A DNA stretch of 64,000 nt from Paenibacillus glycanilyticus (GTDB lineage: Bacteria > Bacillota > Bacilli > Paenibacillales > Paenibacillaceae). How positions within the stretch are numbered: the stretch's first letter is position 1; the number at the start of each line of letters is the position of its first letter. Shown in pieces: positions 18,392 through 26,760 of this stretch. Position numbers and translations under genes: made by a program. The stretch spans positions 1 to 64,000 of the forward strand of contig NZ_BSSQ01000014.1 in NCBI RefSeq assembly GCF_030161375.1. Reading direction: 5' to 3'. The notes under the pieces were generated by a model. That model had not been told where the DNA came from. It saw nothing but the letters and a program-made list of their open reading frames with translations, and did no database searches.

Positions 18392-19056
18392 CTACAGCTA
18401 AGAAACGCGTCATCTTCTGTGATTTCGACGGAACCATCACCGTCAACGATAACATTGTAGCTATTATCAAACATTTCAATCCGCCTGGCTGGGAAGAGAT
18501 TGCAACAAGCGTGCTTTCTCAAAAGATCTCGATCCGGGACGGCGTAGGCCAAATGTTCCGCCTCCTTCCGACTTCCATTCAACGGGAAGTTGTGGAGTAT
18601 GGGATTAACAACGTGCAGATTCGAGACGGCTTTGCCGAGCTGCTTCAATATTGCAAAGACGAGAATATCGAGTTTTACGTGACAAGCGGCGGCATCGACT
18701 TTTTTGTATTCCCGGTACTCGCTCGCTTTGGCATTCCGGAGTATCATATCTATTGCAACGGCAGCGATTTCTCAGGCGAACAGATCGAAATTACATGGCC
18801 GCATCCATGCGACGGGCATTGTACCAATGACTGCGGCATGTGCAAAACGACCATTATGCGCCGATTCCCGGCAACGGAATATGAAAGCATCATTATCGGC
18901 GACAGCGTAACCGATTTCGAAGGCGCTAAGCTGGCCGACACGGTCTTCTCCCGCCATTATTTAACGGACAAATGCAAGGAGCTTGGCCTCCCGCATACCG
19001 AATTTACTACTTTCCATGACATTGTGCATGAGCTGAAGAAAGAAAGGATTGTCTAA
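18388..19056 (+). CDS. mtnX: 2-Hydroxy-3-keto-5-methylthiopentenyl-1-phosphate phosphatase
   Basis: A 222-residue HAD-superfamily phosphatase following MtnW in the salvage pathway. The nucleophile motif is FCDFDGTIT, the second motif the TSGG region (YVTSGGIDFF), and the acidic motif IIGDSVTDFEGAKLAD. It also holds a Cys cluster (CDGHCTNDCGMC) typical of this family. The ATG overlaps the mtnW stop by 4 nt (ATGA). Confidence 0.95.
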   Translation: MTTAKKRVIFCDFDGTITVNDNIVAIIKHFNPPGWEEIATSVLSQKISIRDGVGQMFRLLPTSIQREVVEYGINNVQIRDGFAELLQYCKDENIEFYVTSGGIDFFVFPVLARFGIPEYHIYCNGSDFSGEQIEITWPHPCDGHCTNDCGMCKTTIMRRFPATEYESIIIGDSVTDFEGAKLADTVFSRHYLTDKCKELGLPHTEFTTFHDIVHELKKERIV

Positions 19057-19057
19057 T

Positions 19058-19708
19058 ATGGCTTTCTCCGATATTAAGCTGGAACATAAGCAGCAGGCGC
19101 TGGCCGACCTGCGCAGCGTTAAAGAATTATTTGCTTCCCGCGGCTGGTTTGCCGGAACAAGCGGCAATCTCTCCGTTCGCGTAGGCGATTATACGCCAGA
19201 CGAATTCTACTTCGCGATTACGGCTAGCGGCAAGGATAAGACGGTACATACGCCGGAAGACTATCTGTTTGTCGATAAGGACGGAAAAGCTTGTGAAGCA
19301 ACCAGCTTGAAGCCTTCCGCCGAAACGCTGATTCACAACGAGATTTACCGTTTAACGGGTGCAGGCGCTATTTTCCACGTGCATTCCGTATACAGCGCCG
19401 TCATGTCCGAATGGTTCTGGGAACGCAGAGCGGTTCCGGTTGACGGCGTGGAGCTCATTAAAGGATTAAACATTTGGGATGAAGAAGCCCATATCGATAT
19501 TCCGATCGTCTCCAACTTTGCCGAAATTCCGCGTATCGTACCGGAAGTGACGGAGCGCCTCGACAAACGAATTCCGGGCATCATTCTTCGCAAACACGGC
19601 ATTTACGCCTGGGGCGCTAACGCCTTCGAGGCGAAACGCCACATTGAAGCGTTTGAATTCCTGTTCGAATATGTATACCGCTGGGAAATGCTGAACGGAC
19701 GGAAATAA
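19058..19708 (+). CDS. mtnB: Methylthioribulose-1-phosphate dehydratase
   Basis: A 216-residue class II aldolase-type, zinc-dependent dehydratase of methionine salvage. Zinc histidines are visible in IFHVHSVYS and LRKHGIYAWG, and the substrate loop in AGTSGNLSVR. Start at 19058 (MAFSDIKLEHK), one base after the mtnX stop, with AGAAAGGA upstream. It is the last gene before a strong terminator. The dioxygenase mtnD and the upper-pathway genes mtnA and mtnK are not in this window. Confidence 0.95.
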   Translation: MAFSDIKLEHKQQALADLRSVKELFASRGWFAGTSGNLSVRVGDYTPDEFYFAITASGKDKTVHTPEDYLFVDKDGKACEATSLKPSAETLIHNEIYRLTGAGAIFHVHSVYSAVMSEWFWERRAVPVDGVELIKGLNIWDEEAHIDIPIVSNFAEIPRIVPEVTERLDKRIPGIILRKHGIYAWGANAFEAKRHIEAFEFLFEYVYRWEMLNGRK

Positions 19709-19721
19709 CATAAGTAAATGC

Positions 19722-19775
19722 AAAGAGCTGCCCTTTAGGCCATTCACGGGAATGGTTAGAGGCAGCTCTTTCTTG
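19722..19775 (+). terminator. Terminator of the pro-mtn operon
   Basis: AAAGAGCTGCC at 19722-19732 and GGCAGCTCTTT at 19761-19771 form an 11-bp perfect stem around a 28-nt loop that contains a second small hairpin (CCATTC/GAATGG), followed by TTTCTTGTT. It can also act on the minus strand against the convergent ABC cluster. Confidence 0.88.
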
Positions 19776-19784
19776 TTCATTTCT

Positions 19785-20003
19785 TCATCTCTTCTCCCTT
19801 TGGCCCCTAGATTCTCGCATTTTTCTCCAAACCGTAACAAGAATAATGCATCCTGAGAGAACGATATTAATCCAGATGGACAAAACAACCACAACATATT
19901 GGCCAGTTCCGGGCTGAACGGCCGCCAAGCATACGAAGGAAAGCAGCAGAAGGACAAGCGACAACGAGAGGGCAATTCTTGACAGCGCGCCGAAGTCGTC
20001 CAT
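19785..20003 (-). CDS. Small two-segment membrane protein
   Basis: A 72-residue protein with two hydrophobic segments (SLVLLLLSFVCLAAV and VVVLSIWINIVLSGCIILVTV) and a basic tail WRKMRESRGQREKR. Its ATG overlaps the TGA of the upstream ABC ATPase remnant (TGATG), so it belongs to the importer operon. I do not recognise a family. With the ATPase broken its present role is unclear. Confidence 0.55.
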   Translation of the reverse strand: MDDFGALSRIALSLSLVLLLLSFVCLAAVQPGTGQYVVVVLSIWINIVLSGCIILVTVWRKMRESRGQREKR

Positions 20004-20613
20004 CACTTCTTCGTCCTGACGCCAAGCTCAGTCATCTTATGCTGCCAGAGCTCATGCGACTCCTCCGCATAATGGCAAGCGGTCTGCTCCAATCCTACCA
20101 AACGGAGCTGGGGTTCTTCCGTTGAGCATCTTGCCGATGCTATAGGGCAGCGCGGATGGAAGCGGCAACCGGAAGGTGGTTTGGCCGCGTTTGGCATCTC
20201 CAGGCTGCGGAGAGGCAGCTCCGCCATCGCCCTGGCAACCTCGGGATCGGGAGTTGGAACAGCGGATAGTAGAGCTTGTAGATAAGGATGTTTCGGCTCG
20301 TTGAGAACGTCAATGACGCCGCCCAATTCCATAACGCGTCCGAGATACATGACGGCCATGCGTCCTCTGCCTGCGATATAGCGAGCCGTTACCCGCTCTC
20401 GCCAACCAAGGCAATAATCTCTCCGGGATGGATATCTAGACTGACATCAACCACTGCACCCACTTTCTGGGCGTGGCCAAACATGCTCTGGTTCCGTTCG
20501 AAATACATGCTTACGCGATCAAGCCGCATCAATACCTCAGAACTTGCCGTTCTGGCAGCTCCCCGCGTCCTCTGTTTGAGCTCCAATTCTGACTCTAGAT
20601 TTCTTACGCTCAT
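20003..20613 (-). pseudogene. Peptide/nickel-type ABC transporter second ATPase (OppF/DppF-like), internally deleted
   Basis: The first 74 codons read into the Walker A region (ALVGESG) and then hit TAA at 20389-20391 exactly where SGKT should follow. In a different frame the next bases give VTARYIAGRGRMAVMYLGR, the segment after the H-loop, and a normal C-terminus (HPYLQALLSAVPTPDP, CRFHPRCPIASARC) to 20003. About 150 residues with the rest of Walker A, the Q-loop, signature LSGGQ, Walker B and H-loop are missing and the frame is shifted. The product cannot bind or hydrolyse ATP. An assembly deletion is the main alternative. Start at 20613 overlaps the upstream ATPase stop by 4 nt. Confidence 0.88.
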
Positions 20614-21614
20614 GATGTACGCACCTCCGCTACAGACTCGGGATTCGGATATAAATGGCAAGCCACTTCATGCCCAGCAGGCGTGTACACTTTGACTGGA
20701 TTCTCCACCCTGCATTTATCGTGCGCAAATTCGCATCTCGGATGGAAGGGGCATCCCGGCGGCATATTGAGCAAATCCGGAGGTGTTCCTGGAATTCCCT
20801 TCCGTTCCGTTATATCTTCATACAGGCTAGGAACAGCTTTCATGAGTTTCGCCGTGTAGGGATGTTTCGGTCGTTTGAACATATCGTAGACATCGCCGGC
20901 TTCAACGACGTTGCCGGCATACATCACGCCGACCCTGTCGGCGGTTTTGGCTACGACGCCGATATCGTGGGTCAATAGCAGCATGGAGATGTTCATGTCT
21001 TTCTGTATTTTTTTGAGAATATCGAAAATATAAGCCTGCGTAATAACGTCTAGTGCAGTGGTTGGTTCATCGAGAATGACAAGCTTGGGATCGAGCAGCA
21101 GGCTGAAGGCGATCATAACCCGTTGCTTCATGCCGCCCGAGAGCTCATGCGGGAACGAATTCAGTACCCGATCCGGATCAAGCCGCACATAATCGAGCAG
21201 ATTCCTTGCTCTTTCTGTCATCTGTTTCTCCGTATACGGTTTGGAATGGGCATGGGCACGGAACGTCTCCATGATCTGATCCTTAATGCGCACAACTGGA
21301 TTGAGAGCATTCTGAGCCGCCTGAAACACCATGGATACTTGCTCCCATTTGTAAGACTGCAATTCTTTTTTGCCCATTCTCATCACATCCCGGCCATCAA
21401 ACCTTATCGAGCCGCTCGACACCCGTCCTGGAGCAGAAATCGCACGCAAAATGGCAGAAGCCATCGTTGATTTCCCGCTGCCGCTTTCTCCGACAAGCGC
21501 TGTAATCTTACCCTTCGGGACGACAAAGCTCGCTTCGTTGACAGCCCGCAACAGCCCGGCACGGGTCGGAAATTCGATTGTAAGTCCGGTTACTTCCACC
21601 AACGATTCCATCAT
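20610..21614 (-). CDS. Peptide/nickel-type ABC transporter ATPase (OppD/DppD-like)
   Basis: A 334-residue ATP-binding subunit. Complete motifs are visible: Walker A GESGSGKS, signature LSGGMKQRVM, Walker B LVILDEPTTALD and H-loop LLTHD. The C-terminal oligopeptide-transporter domain has the Cys pattern CPFHPRCEFAHDKC. ATG ATG at 21614/21611 follows GGAGGGG; either could be used. It lies between the permease genes and the deleted second ATPase gene. Two ATPase subunits are normally needed, so the complex depends on whether the partner is truly broken. Confidence 0.93.
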   Translation of the reverse strand: MMESLVEVTGLTIEFPTRAGLLRAVNEASFVVPKGKITALVGESGSGKSTMASAILRAISAPGRVSSGSIRFDGRDVMRMGKKELQSYKWEQVSMVFQAAQNALNPVVRIKDQIMETFRAHAHSKPYTEKQMTERARNLLDYVRLDPDRVLNSFPHELSGGMKQRVMIAFSLLLDPKLVILDEPTTALDVITQAYIFDILKKIQKDMNISMLLLTHDIGVVAKTADRVGVMYAGNVVEAGDVYDMFKRPKHPYTAKLMKAVPSLYEDITERKGIPGTPPDLLNMPPGCPFHPRCEFAHDKCRVENPVKVYTPAGHEVACHLYPNPESVAEVRTS

Positions 21615-21638
21615 GTCCCCTCCTTCGCCCTCAACTCT

Positions 21639-22493
21639 TTACGTTCTCAGTCTCGGATTAAGCGCCTCTTCCAGCCCATTGCTGAAGAAGATGCAGGCCA
21701 TTTGGAACAGCCCTAGACACATGATCGGAGAGACCAGATAAATATAGCCTTTGGGGTTAAAAATACCTCCCGTGTTCTGAACGGCAAGCTGGATCATCAT
21801 CCCCCAGTTGGTCGGAGAATAAGGCGCAAGACCAAGCATCATCAAGCCGACGCTGGCAACGATGGCACCTTGTGCCGCCATGATGAAATTAATCGCCAGA
21901 TAGGGCGTCAGGTTCGGAAGAATTTCCCGGAATAAGATATAGGGCGTCTTTAGGCCCATAATTCGGCAGGCGATAATGAATTCGCGGTTTTTGAGCGAGA
22001 GCAGCTGTGACCTAACTGCCCTGGCGAGCGGTGCCCAGGACCAAGCCGCCAGAATAAAGGAAAACATGATCGGGTTCTTGATCTGAACAAGAGCTGCTAC
22101 GATCATCAACACGGGAAAGCTCGGAACCGTCAGGAACAAGTTCGTAATGAACATGAGCACCGTGTCGGTCTTGCCGCCGGCAAATCCGGAAACCGCGCCG
22201 ATAACAAATCCAAGCACTAGCGTAAACATGGCGGCGAATAGTCCAATCTGCAGAACATCCCGCGAACCGTACACCAGCTGTAGGAAAGTATCCCTGCCGC
22301 CGTAGTCGGTACCCAACCAATGGGCGAAAGACGGGCTTTCGTACCGGCCTTCGAAATTAACGGTCATGTCCAGCGTCGCCAACATAGGTCCGAAGACGGC
22401 CATAAAGATAAATAGGGCTAATATAATCATTCCTGAGAACGCTTTCTTATTCCGGTACATCGTTTGCCAGAATTCAATAACACCTTGACTCAT
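21639..22493 (-). CDS. Peptide/nickel-type ABC transporter permease (OppC/DppC-like)
   Basis: A 284-residue inner-membrane permease with about six membrane segments. The N-terminal segment (MIILALFIFMAVFGPMLATL) precedes an outside loop with HWLGTDYGGRDTF, the OppC family signature, and the EAA-type cytoplasmic loop SLKNREFIIACRIMGL. It follows the OppB-like gene by 3 nt and precedes oppD-like by 24 nt. The substrate cannot be told from the permease. Confidence 0.92.
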   Translation of the reverse strand: MSQGVIEFWQTMYRNKKAFSGMIILALFIFMAVFGPMLATLDMTVNFEGRYESPSFAHWLGTDYGGRDTFLQLVYGSRDVLQIGLFAAMFTLVLGFVIGAVSGFAGGKTDTVLMFITNLFLTVPSFPVLMIVAALVQIKNPIMFSFILAAWSWAPLARAVRSQLLSLKNREFIIACRIMGLKTPYILFREILPNLTPYLAINFIMAAQGAIVASVGLMMLGLAPYSPTNWGMMIQLAVQNTGGIFNPKGYIYLVSPIMCLGLFQMACIFFSNGLEEALNPRLRT

Positions 22494-22496
22494 CCG

Positions 22497-23498
22497 TCAG
22501 CCCTCCTCAAGCTTAACGCGCGGATCCAGCTTGGCGTAAATAAGGTCGGAGGCCAGATTGGCCAGAATGACCGCTAAGCTGGTCACGAGCAGCAAGCCCT
22601 GCATCAATGTATAGTCGCGCTGTTGTGTCGCCTGCCCGATGTAGTACCCCATGCCCGGATAACTGAACACATTTTCGATCAGCGGGGATCCGCCGAGCAT
22701 AAATCCAAAGTTTACGGCCAGTGTCGTAATGAGCGGCAGCATCGCGTTGCGCCTGACATAACGGTTCATAAGCGTCCGTTCCGAGACGCCTCGGATACTG
22801 GCGGCGACGATATAGTCCTCGCCAAGCACGTTAACCGCGCTTCCTTTCATGGTCAGAGCCCATGTCCCGATCGTCGTAATGACATAGGTCAGTATAGGCA
22901 ACGCTCCGTGATACAGCACGTTAAGTATGAATGGCAGGTTGAAACCGGGCTCCACGATTGGATCATATGCCCCGTTAACCGGGAACCAGCCGAATTGGAA
23001 GGAAAAGATAACTAGCAGCAGGATGCCAACGATGAAGTTGGGTACGGATGATGTAAGAATCGCATAGATCGAAATGATCGGATCGAGAATCGTCTTGCGT
23101 TTAAACGCCATCAAGGCGCCAAGATTGATGCCGATCAGGAAGCTTATGACAAGCGACACGCTCAGTACGAACAACGTCCAGGGCAGCGCATTGGCAATAA
23201 TCTCGTTCACCGAAACGTTCTGATAAATCATGGACATGCCCAGATTGCCATGCAGCAATCCGCCCAAGTACCGTCCCAATTGGGTAAATATCGGCTCCTT
23301 CGGATTATAATTGATCATAGCCGTGATCTGGCGGTATGCTTCATCGAGGCTCATTCCGCGCTGGGTGGCAAAGTCCCTTGCCCAAGCATCGATCGCATTG
23401 CCGGGCGTCATCCGCAGCAGGAAAAAAGTAAGCAGCATGGCGAGGAAGACCGTGATCAGCGATACGGCGATTCTTTTCAAAACCCCACTCAGGCTCAT
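22497..23498 (-). CDS. Peptide/nickel-type ABC transporter permease (OppB/DppB-like)
   Basis: A 333-residue permease with six membrane segments. OppB signatures are the N-terminal RIAVSLITVFLAMLLTFFLL segment, the EAA loop NVLGEDYIVAASIRGVSERT, and the C-terminal segment FSYPGMGYYIGQATQQRDY. The long outside loop after segment one (residues 30-95) is typical. Start at 23498 (MSLSGVLKR), 6 nt after GGAGGTGA; the frame to 23513 is not supported. It lies between the binding protein and the OppC-like gene. Confidence 0.92.
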   Translation of the reverse strand: MSLSGVLKRIAVSLITVFLAMLLTFFLLRMTPGNAIDAWARDFATQRGMSLDEAYRQITAMINYNPKEPIFTQLGRYLGGLLHGNLGMSMIYQNVSVNEIIANALPWTLFVLSVSLVISFLIGINLGALMAFKRKTILDPIISIYAILTSSVPNFIVGILLLVIFSFQFGWFPVNGAYDPIVEPGFNLPFILNVLYHGALPILTYVITTIGTWALTMKGSAVNVLGEDYIVAASIRGVSERTLMNRYVRRNAMLPLITTLAVNFGFMLGGSPLIENVFSYPGMGYYIGQATQQRDYTLMQGLLLVTSLAVILANLASDLIYAKLDPRVKLEEG

Positions 23499-23523
23499 TC
23501 TTGTCACCTCCAATTGTTTATTC

Positions 23524-25497
23524 TTATCTCGGCCAATATTCTTCCGGCATGTAAGATGAGTTGAAGCCGTGGTTCAAGTGGGTAATGGCAAGCTGCTCTT
23601 CCGGATCGGTCGCGATAGGCATATCGCGGTTGTATGGGACGATCTGATCCATCATCGGAAAGTCCCCTGACATTGTCTTGGTATTCAGCCAAGCGCCTGT
23701 AGCATTCTGAAAAAAGTTGACGCCCCAGCAGTTCTCGTTGGCGATCCATGCCAAATTGGCGATAAGCTCGCGACGTTCCTGTTCGTCTTGCACATAGGGG
23801 TATCGCTTCATTTCCTGATCGATGTCATAGACTTTCCCGTCGATGCCCTTCAGCTTCAGATCAAGCTTGCCTGTATCCACTTCGTTCCCGTTCGCGTCCT
23901 TCTTCTTGACATTCGGGAAGCCGACCTTGGTTTTCGTTCCTTGCCAGAACAGCACGCGCATCGAACTCCACGCATTCTGGAAGCCCCAGGATATATCAAC
24001 CCAATCCATAGACATGTCATATTGTCCTTTATCCGCGTTAGCGAAATAGATGGTGCTATCAACCGCCTTTAGCTTGGTCGGAATGCCGAACTTGGTGAAT
24101 TGTTCGGCGGCAATTTGGGCAGAGTTCACGCCAGGCGCCCAATTGTTCGGCGCACCGATAATGAAGGATGGCACTTTGCCATTAGGGTCGCGCCAATTCC
24201 CATCGGATCCTTTCTTCCAGCCGATTTCATTAAGCAGCTGGGCTGCCTTCTCCAGATTTGTAGTGTAATCGGTCATCTGGTTGAGCACGGATGCGTCAAC
24301 TTCCTTATCCAAGGATGAAGGCATGATGCCCGTCATTGAAATCTTCGGATATTCCTGCCCGTAATAGTTGCCGATTTCACGCAGCTTTGTTTTATCCAGC
24401 ACATAGGTCATAGCCTGCCTGAACTTCACATTGTCGAAAGGTTTATTGCGGATGTTGTACATCAGTCCCACGCTTGCCGGATCATACATCCGATAGTGCA
24501 GTATATCTTTGTTCTGCTTAAGCAGCGAGTCAAGAATATCCTTTGGCGGCGTGCCGTCATACCAATCCAGCTTGCCAGCCTTCACTAGCGCGTATTGGGC
24601 CGATAACTCTGGCACGTTTTTGATCCAGATCTTATCGAAATGGACGGCATCCGGCCGCCAATAATCTTCGTTTTTGTCGAGCAGCATATCGGTGGTGGTC
24701 ACTTTTTCGAATTTATAAGGTCCTGTACCGACGGGGGTCGCAGGGCCTGAACGGGTAAACTCATTCCAGTTCAAGGCCATTTGTTTGGAGAGGTCATCCG
24801 TAATATCAAGATTAAATGGCCCGTCCTTGGATTTGTCTGTAAGCGGTTTCGCTTCTTTCAGCAAAGCATCAGCCTTATCCACGTATTTCTTGTAGAGGTG
24901 GTAAGGAATTTCACCCTGCAGGTCTTGAGCAAGAAGCAGCTTCCTCAGTTCGGGATACGGCGCGGGATTCCTCCAGTGGAATACGACGGTATAATCATCG
25001 GGCGTATCGATCGAGGTTAAATACTTCGTCACCTCAGCCCCGTTGTTCAGACGATAATACGCCCAAACATCCTTGCTCGTGAAAGGTTCTCCGTCATGCC
25101 ATTTCACGTTTCGCTGCAAATGTACGGTCGTCGTTAGTTCGTTATCCTCGGAGGATTCCGCCAGACGGTTGTACACATTGTTCATGGACCGGATAAAGTA
25201 GAATAGTCCCTCATACATGTAACGGGTGTTGTTATCCCCAATTCCCCCGGAACCAAATGGATTGCCTTGATACAACGGAGGTTTGGGCCATCCGCCCAAA
25301 ATACGGAAAATCTTATCCTTGTTATACATAATCTGCGCATCCGGTATCGGCTGCCGCATATCCTGCACATTACCGGCGTTCAGCCGATCTACCAGGTCGG
25401 GAGCTGAGCTTCCGCAACCTGAAACGATCATAAGGGCTGGAAGTAACGCGCTCAAACAAAGGCTCGATATTCTTTTGTGTCTGCTCAAGAGGTTCAT
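23524..25497 (-). CDS. ABC transporter substrate-binding lipoprotein, family 5
   Basis: A 657-residue lipoprotein. The signal ends in the lipobox VSGC (Cys 28). The body is a solute-binding family 5 fold (oligopeptide, dipeptide, nickel or sugar-oligomer ligands), with the family segment VKWHDGEPFTSKDVWAYY near residue 120 and FRQAMTYVLDK near 330. It is larger than usual DppA/OppA proteins (500-550 residues). Start ATG follows GGGAGGAA. It leads the permease-ATPase genes and follows an AraC regulator that has a sugar-type cupin domain, so an oligosaccharide ligand is possible. Confidence 0.9.
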   Translation of the reverse strand: MNLLSRHKRISSLCLSALLPALMIVSGCGSSAPDLVDRLNAGNVQDMRQPIPDAQIMYNKDKIFRILGGWPKPPLYQGNPFGSGGIGDNNTRYMYEGLFYFIRSMNNVYNRLAESSEDNELTTTVHLQRNVKWHDGEPFTSKDVWAYYRLNNGAEVTKYLTSIDTPDDYTVVFHWRNPAPYPELRKLLLAQDLQGEIPYHLYKKYVDKADALLKEAKPLTDKSKDGPFNLDITDDLSKQMALNWNEFTRSGPATPVGTGPYKFEKVTTTDMLLDKNEDYWRPDAVHFDKIWIKNVPELSAQYALVKAGKLDWYDGTPPKDILDSLLKQNKDILHYRMYDPASVGLMYNIRNKPFDNVKFRQAMTYVLDKTKLREIGNYYGQEYPKISMTGIMPSSLDKEVDASVLNQMTDYTTNLEKAAQLLNEIGWKKGSDGNWRDPNGKVPSFIIGAPNNWAPGVNSAQIAAEQFTKFGIPTKLKAVDSTIYFANADKGQYDMSMDWVDISWGFQNAWSSMRVLFWQGTKTKVGFPNVKKKDANGNEVDTGKLDLKLKGIDGKVYDIDQEMKRYPYVQDEQERRELIANLAWIANENCWGVNFFQNATGAWLNTKTMSGDFPMMDQIVPYNRDMPIATDPEEQLAITHLNHGFNSSYMPEEYWPR

Positions 25498-25557
25498 GCA
25501 GTTCCTCCCGTCTAGGTTTTCTTCTCCGGATCCTGTCTGCCCTCCGGAATATTCCTT

Positions 25558-25602
25558 ATTATAGCGAACGATTCTAAAACCCAGTTCATTAAAACGCTTC
25601 CA
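25558..25602 (-). promoter_or_regulatory. Promoter with cre-like site upstream of the ABC importer
   Basis: A perfect -10 hexamer TATAAT lies at 25558-25563 (minus strand), with only a weak -35. A sequence TGGAAGCGTTTTAA at 25602-25589 matches the CcpA cre consensus TGNAANCGNWNNCA at all but one position. A weak -35 plus a cre-like site near it suggests control by CcpA and by the AraC protein encoded next door. Confidence 0.5.
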
Positions 25603-25700
25603 TACACTTCTAAAAGCGGAGAAAATCGTTTCGTATTCGACGGTTGAAAACAGTTGAAAATGGTTATATTTGTTTTCTCCTCCACTAGCGAAATCCGCAT

Positions 25701-25740
25701 AAACGAAAAAAGAACCTTTTGACTAGGTCCTTTTTCGTTT
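25701..25740. terminator. Terminator behind the AraC gene
   Basis: On the minus strand AACGAAAAAGGACCT pairs with AGGTTCTTTTTTCGTT (one bulge, one G-U) around a 7-nt loop. The stop codon of the AraC gene (25739-25741) touches the base of the stem. The arms themselves carry the U-rich run, so it can work in both directions. Confidence 0.75.
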
Positions 25741-26590
25741 ATTGACAACTATTCGTTTGCCCTTGCCGCCTCCATTCCATCGGTGTCATTCCCACGTGCT
25801 TGACAAACACCTCGTGAAAACGGCTGGACGAGCTAAATCCAACTTCCGTAGCGATAAATTCAACGGGTTTGCGCGATATGTGCAGAAGCCGCTTGGCCTC
25901 GTCAATCCGCAATGTAATAATGTATTGTTTAGGAGACACGCCAACACGGTCCATGAACTTTTTACGGAAAATGCTTTCCGACAAGTAATGGTTTGCCGCT
26001 AAATCCGACACTTTCAAAGGCATGTGGTAATTCTGGTGAATATCTTTGAGCGCGTCCTGAATCATTTGCTCCTCCGGATGCTCCAAAGCAGCCTCAATTA
26101 TCTTGTCGCAAGTTCCTGTATGATAAGCCAGAAGCAGCGTTTCCAACCCGTTTCGCAGCACGTCATAGGAATATTCGTTCTTCTCCTCCCGCCCGCATTC
26201 TTCCCTAATTTGGCGCATGGCGGTTAACGCCCGCTCAATTGCTCCAGGAGTTAAAGACGCCTTCAGAATGGGCCCAGGCCGCTGCGTGAAAGCATGCGAC
26301 AATAAATATTGGCAATACGAGGGGATATTCTGGTCGTAGATATGCAGCGAATAACCTTCCCAAGCCCGGATACAACCGTAACAGTGCTTTAAATTCGCCG
26401 GGATAAGCAGTAGGTCTCCAGGAAGAGCTATAACGTTTTGTTCCCCCGCGGAATAATAACCTTCGCCCTTGATCAGAAGGGTGAGCTCAGCGGAGGAATG
26501 GGAATGCAATTGAAATTGTCCTTCCTTATTCTCCTTGTTGCTCGGATTCGTATGAAAATTCACAATGCAGTCCATAAATCCGATCTCCAT
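25739..26590 (-). CDS. AraC-family transcriptional regulator
   Basis: A 283-residue regulator. The N-terminal half is a cupin-type sensor (HSSAELTLLIKGEGYYSAGE, ALPGDLLLIPANLKHCYG). The C-terminal 100 residues hold two helix-turn-helix motifs of the AraC type (LKVSDLAANHYLSESIFRKK and IATEVGFSSSSRFHEVFVKH). Encoded just upstream of and in line with the ABC importer gene cluster, it is the likely activator of that cluster. It has its own terminator. Confidence 0.9.
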   Translation of the reverse strand: MEIGFMDCIVNFHTNPSNKENKEGQFQLHSHSSAELTLLIKGEGYYSAGEQNVIALPGDLLLIPANLKHCYGCIRAWEGYSLHIYDQNIPSYCQYLLSHAFTQRPGPILKASLTPGAIERALTAMRQIREECGREEKNEYSYDVLRNGLETLLLAYHTGTCDKIIEAALEHPEEQMIQDALKDIHQNYHMPLKVSDLAANHYLSESIFRKKFMDRVGVSPKQYIITLRIDEAKRLLHISRKPVEFIATEVGFSSSSRFHEVFVKHVGMTPMEWRRQGQTNSCQ

Positions 26591-26703
26591 AGGCGATCCA
26601 GTCCTTTACTAATAAAGTTAGTTGATTTGGCAACTATTAGGATATCACATCATAGGTAGACTGTAAGTCAGTCGGAAGTATGGGGACGATTGTCCCTGTG
26701 AGC

Positions 26704-26760
26704 AATAAAAAGAGATGCCCCATTGTCATTCCCATGACTGACGAGACATCTCTTTTTATT
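26704..26760 (-). terminator. Terminator after pyrE
   Basis: On the minus strand AATAAAAAGAGATGTC pairs with GGCATCTCTTTTTATT, with a smaller internal hairpin in the loop. It begins at the pyrE stop codon. The arms carry both A and T runs, so it may stop transcription from both sides. Confidence 0.82.

Noticed and set aside
23788..24072. Plus-strand short frames over the binding-protein gene
   Set aside because: Shadows of the strongly supported substrate-binding protein gene.
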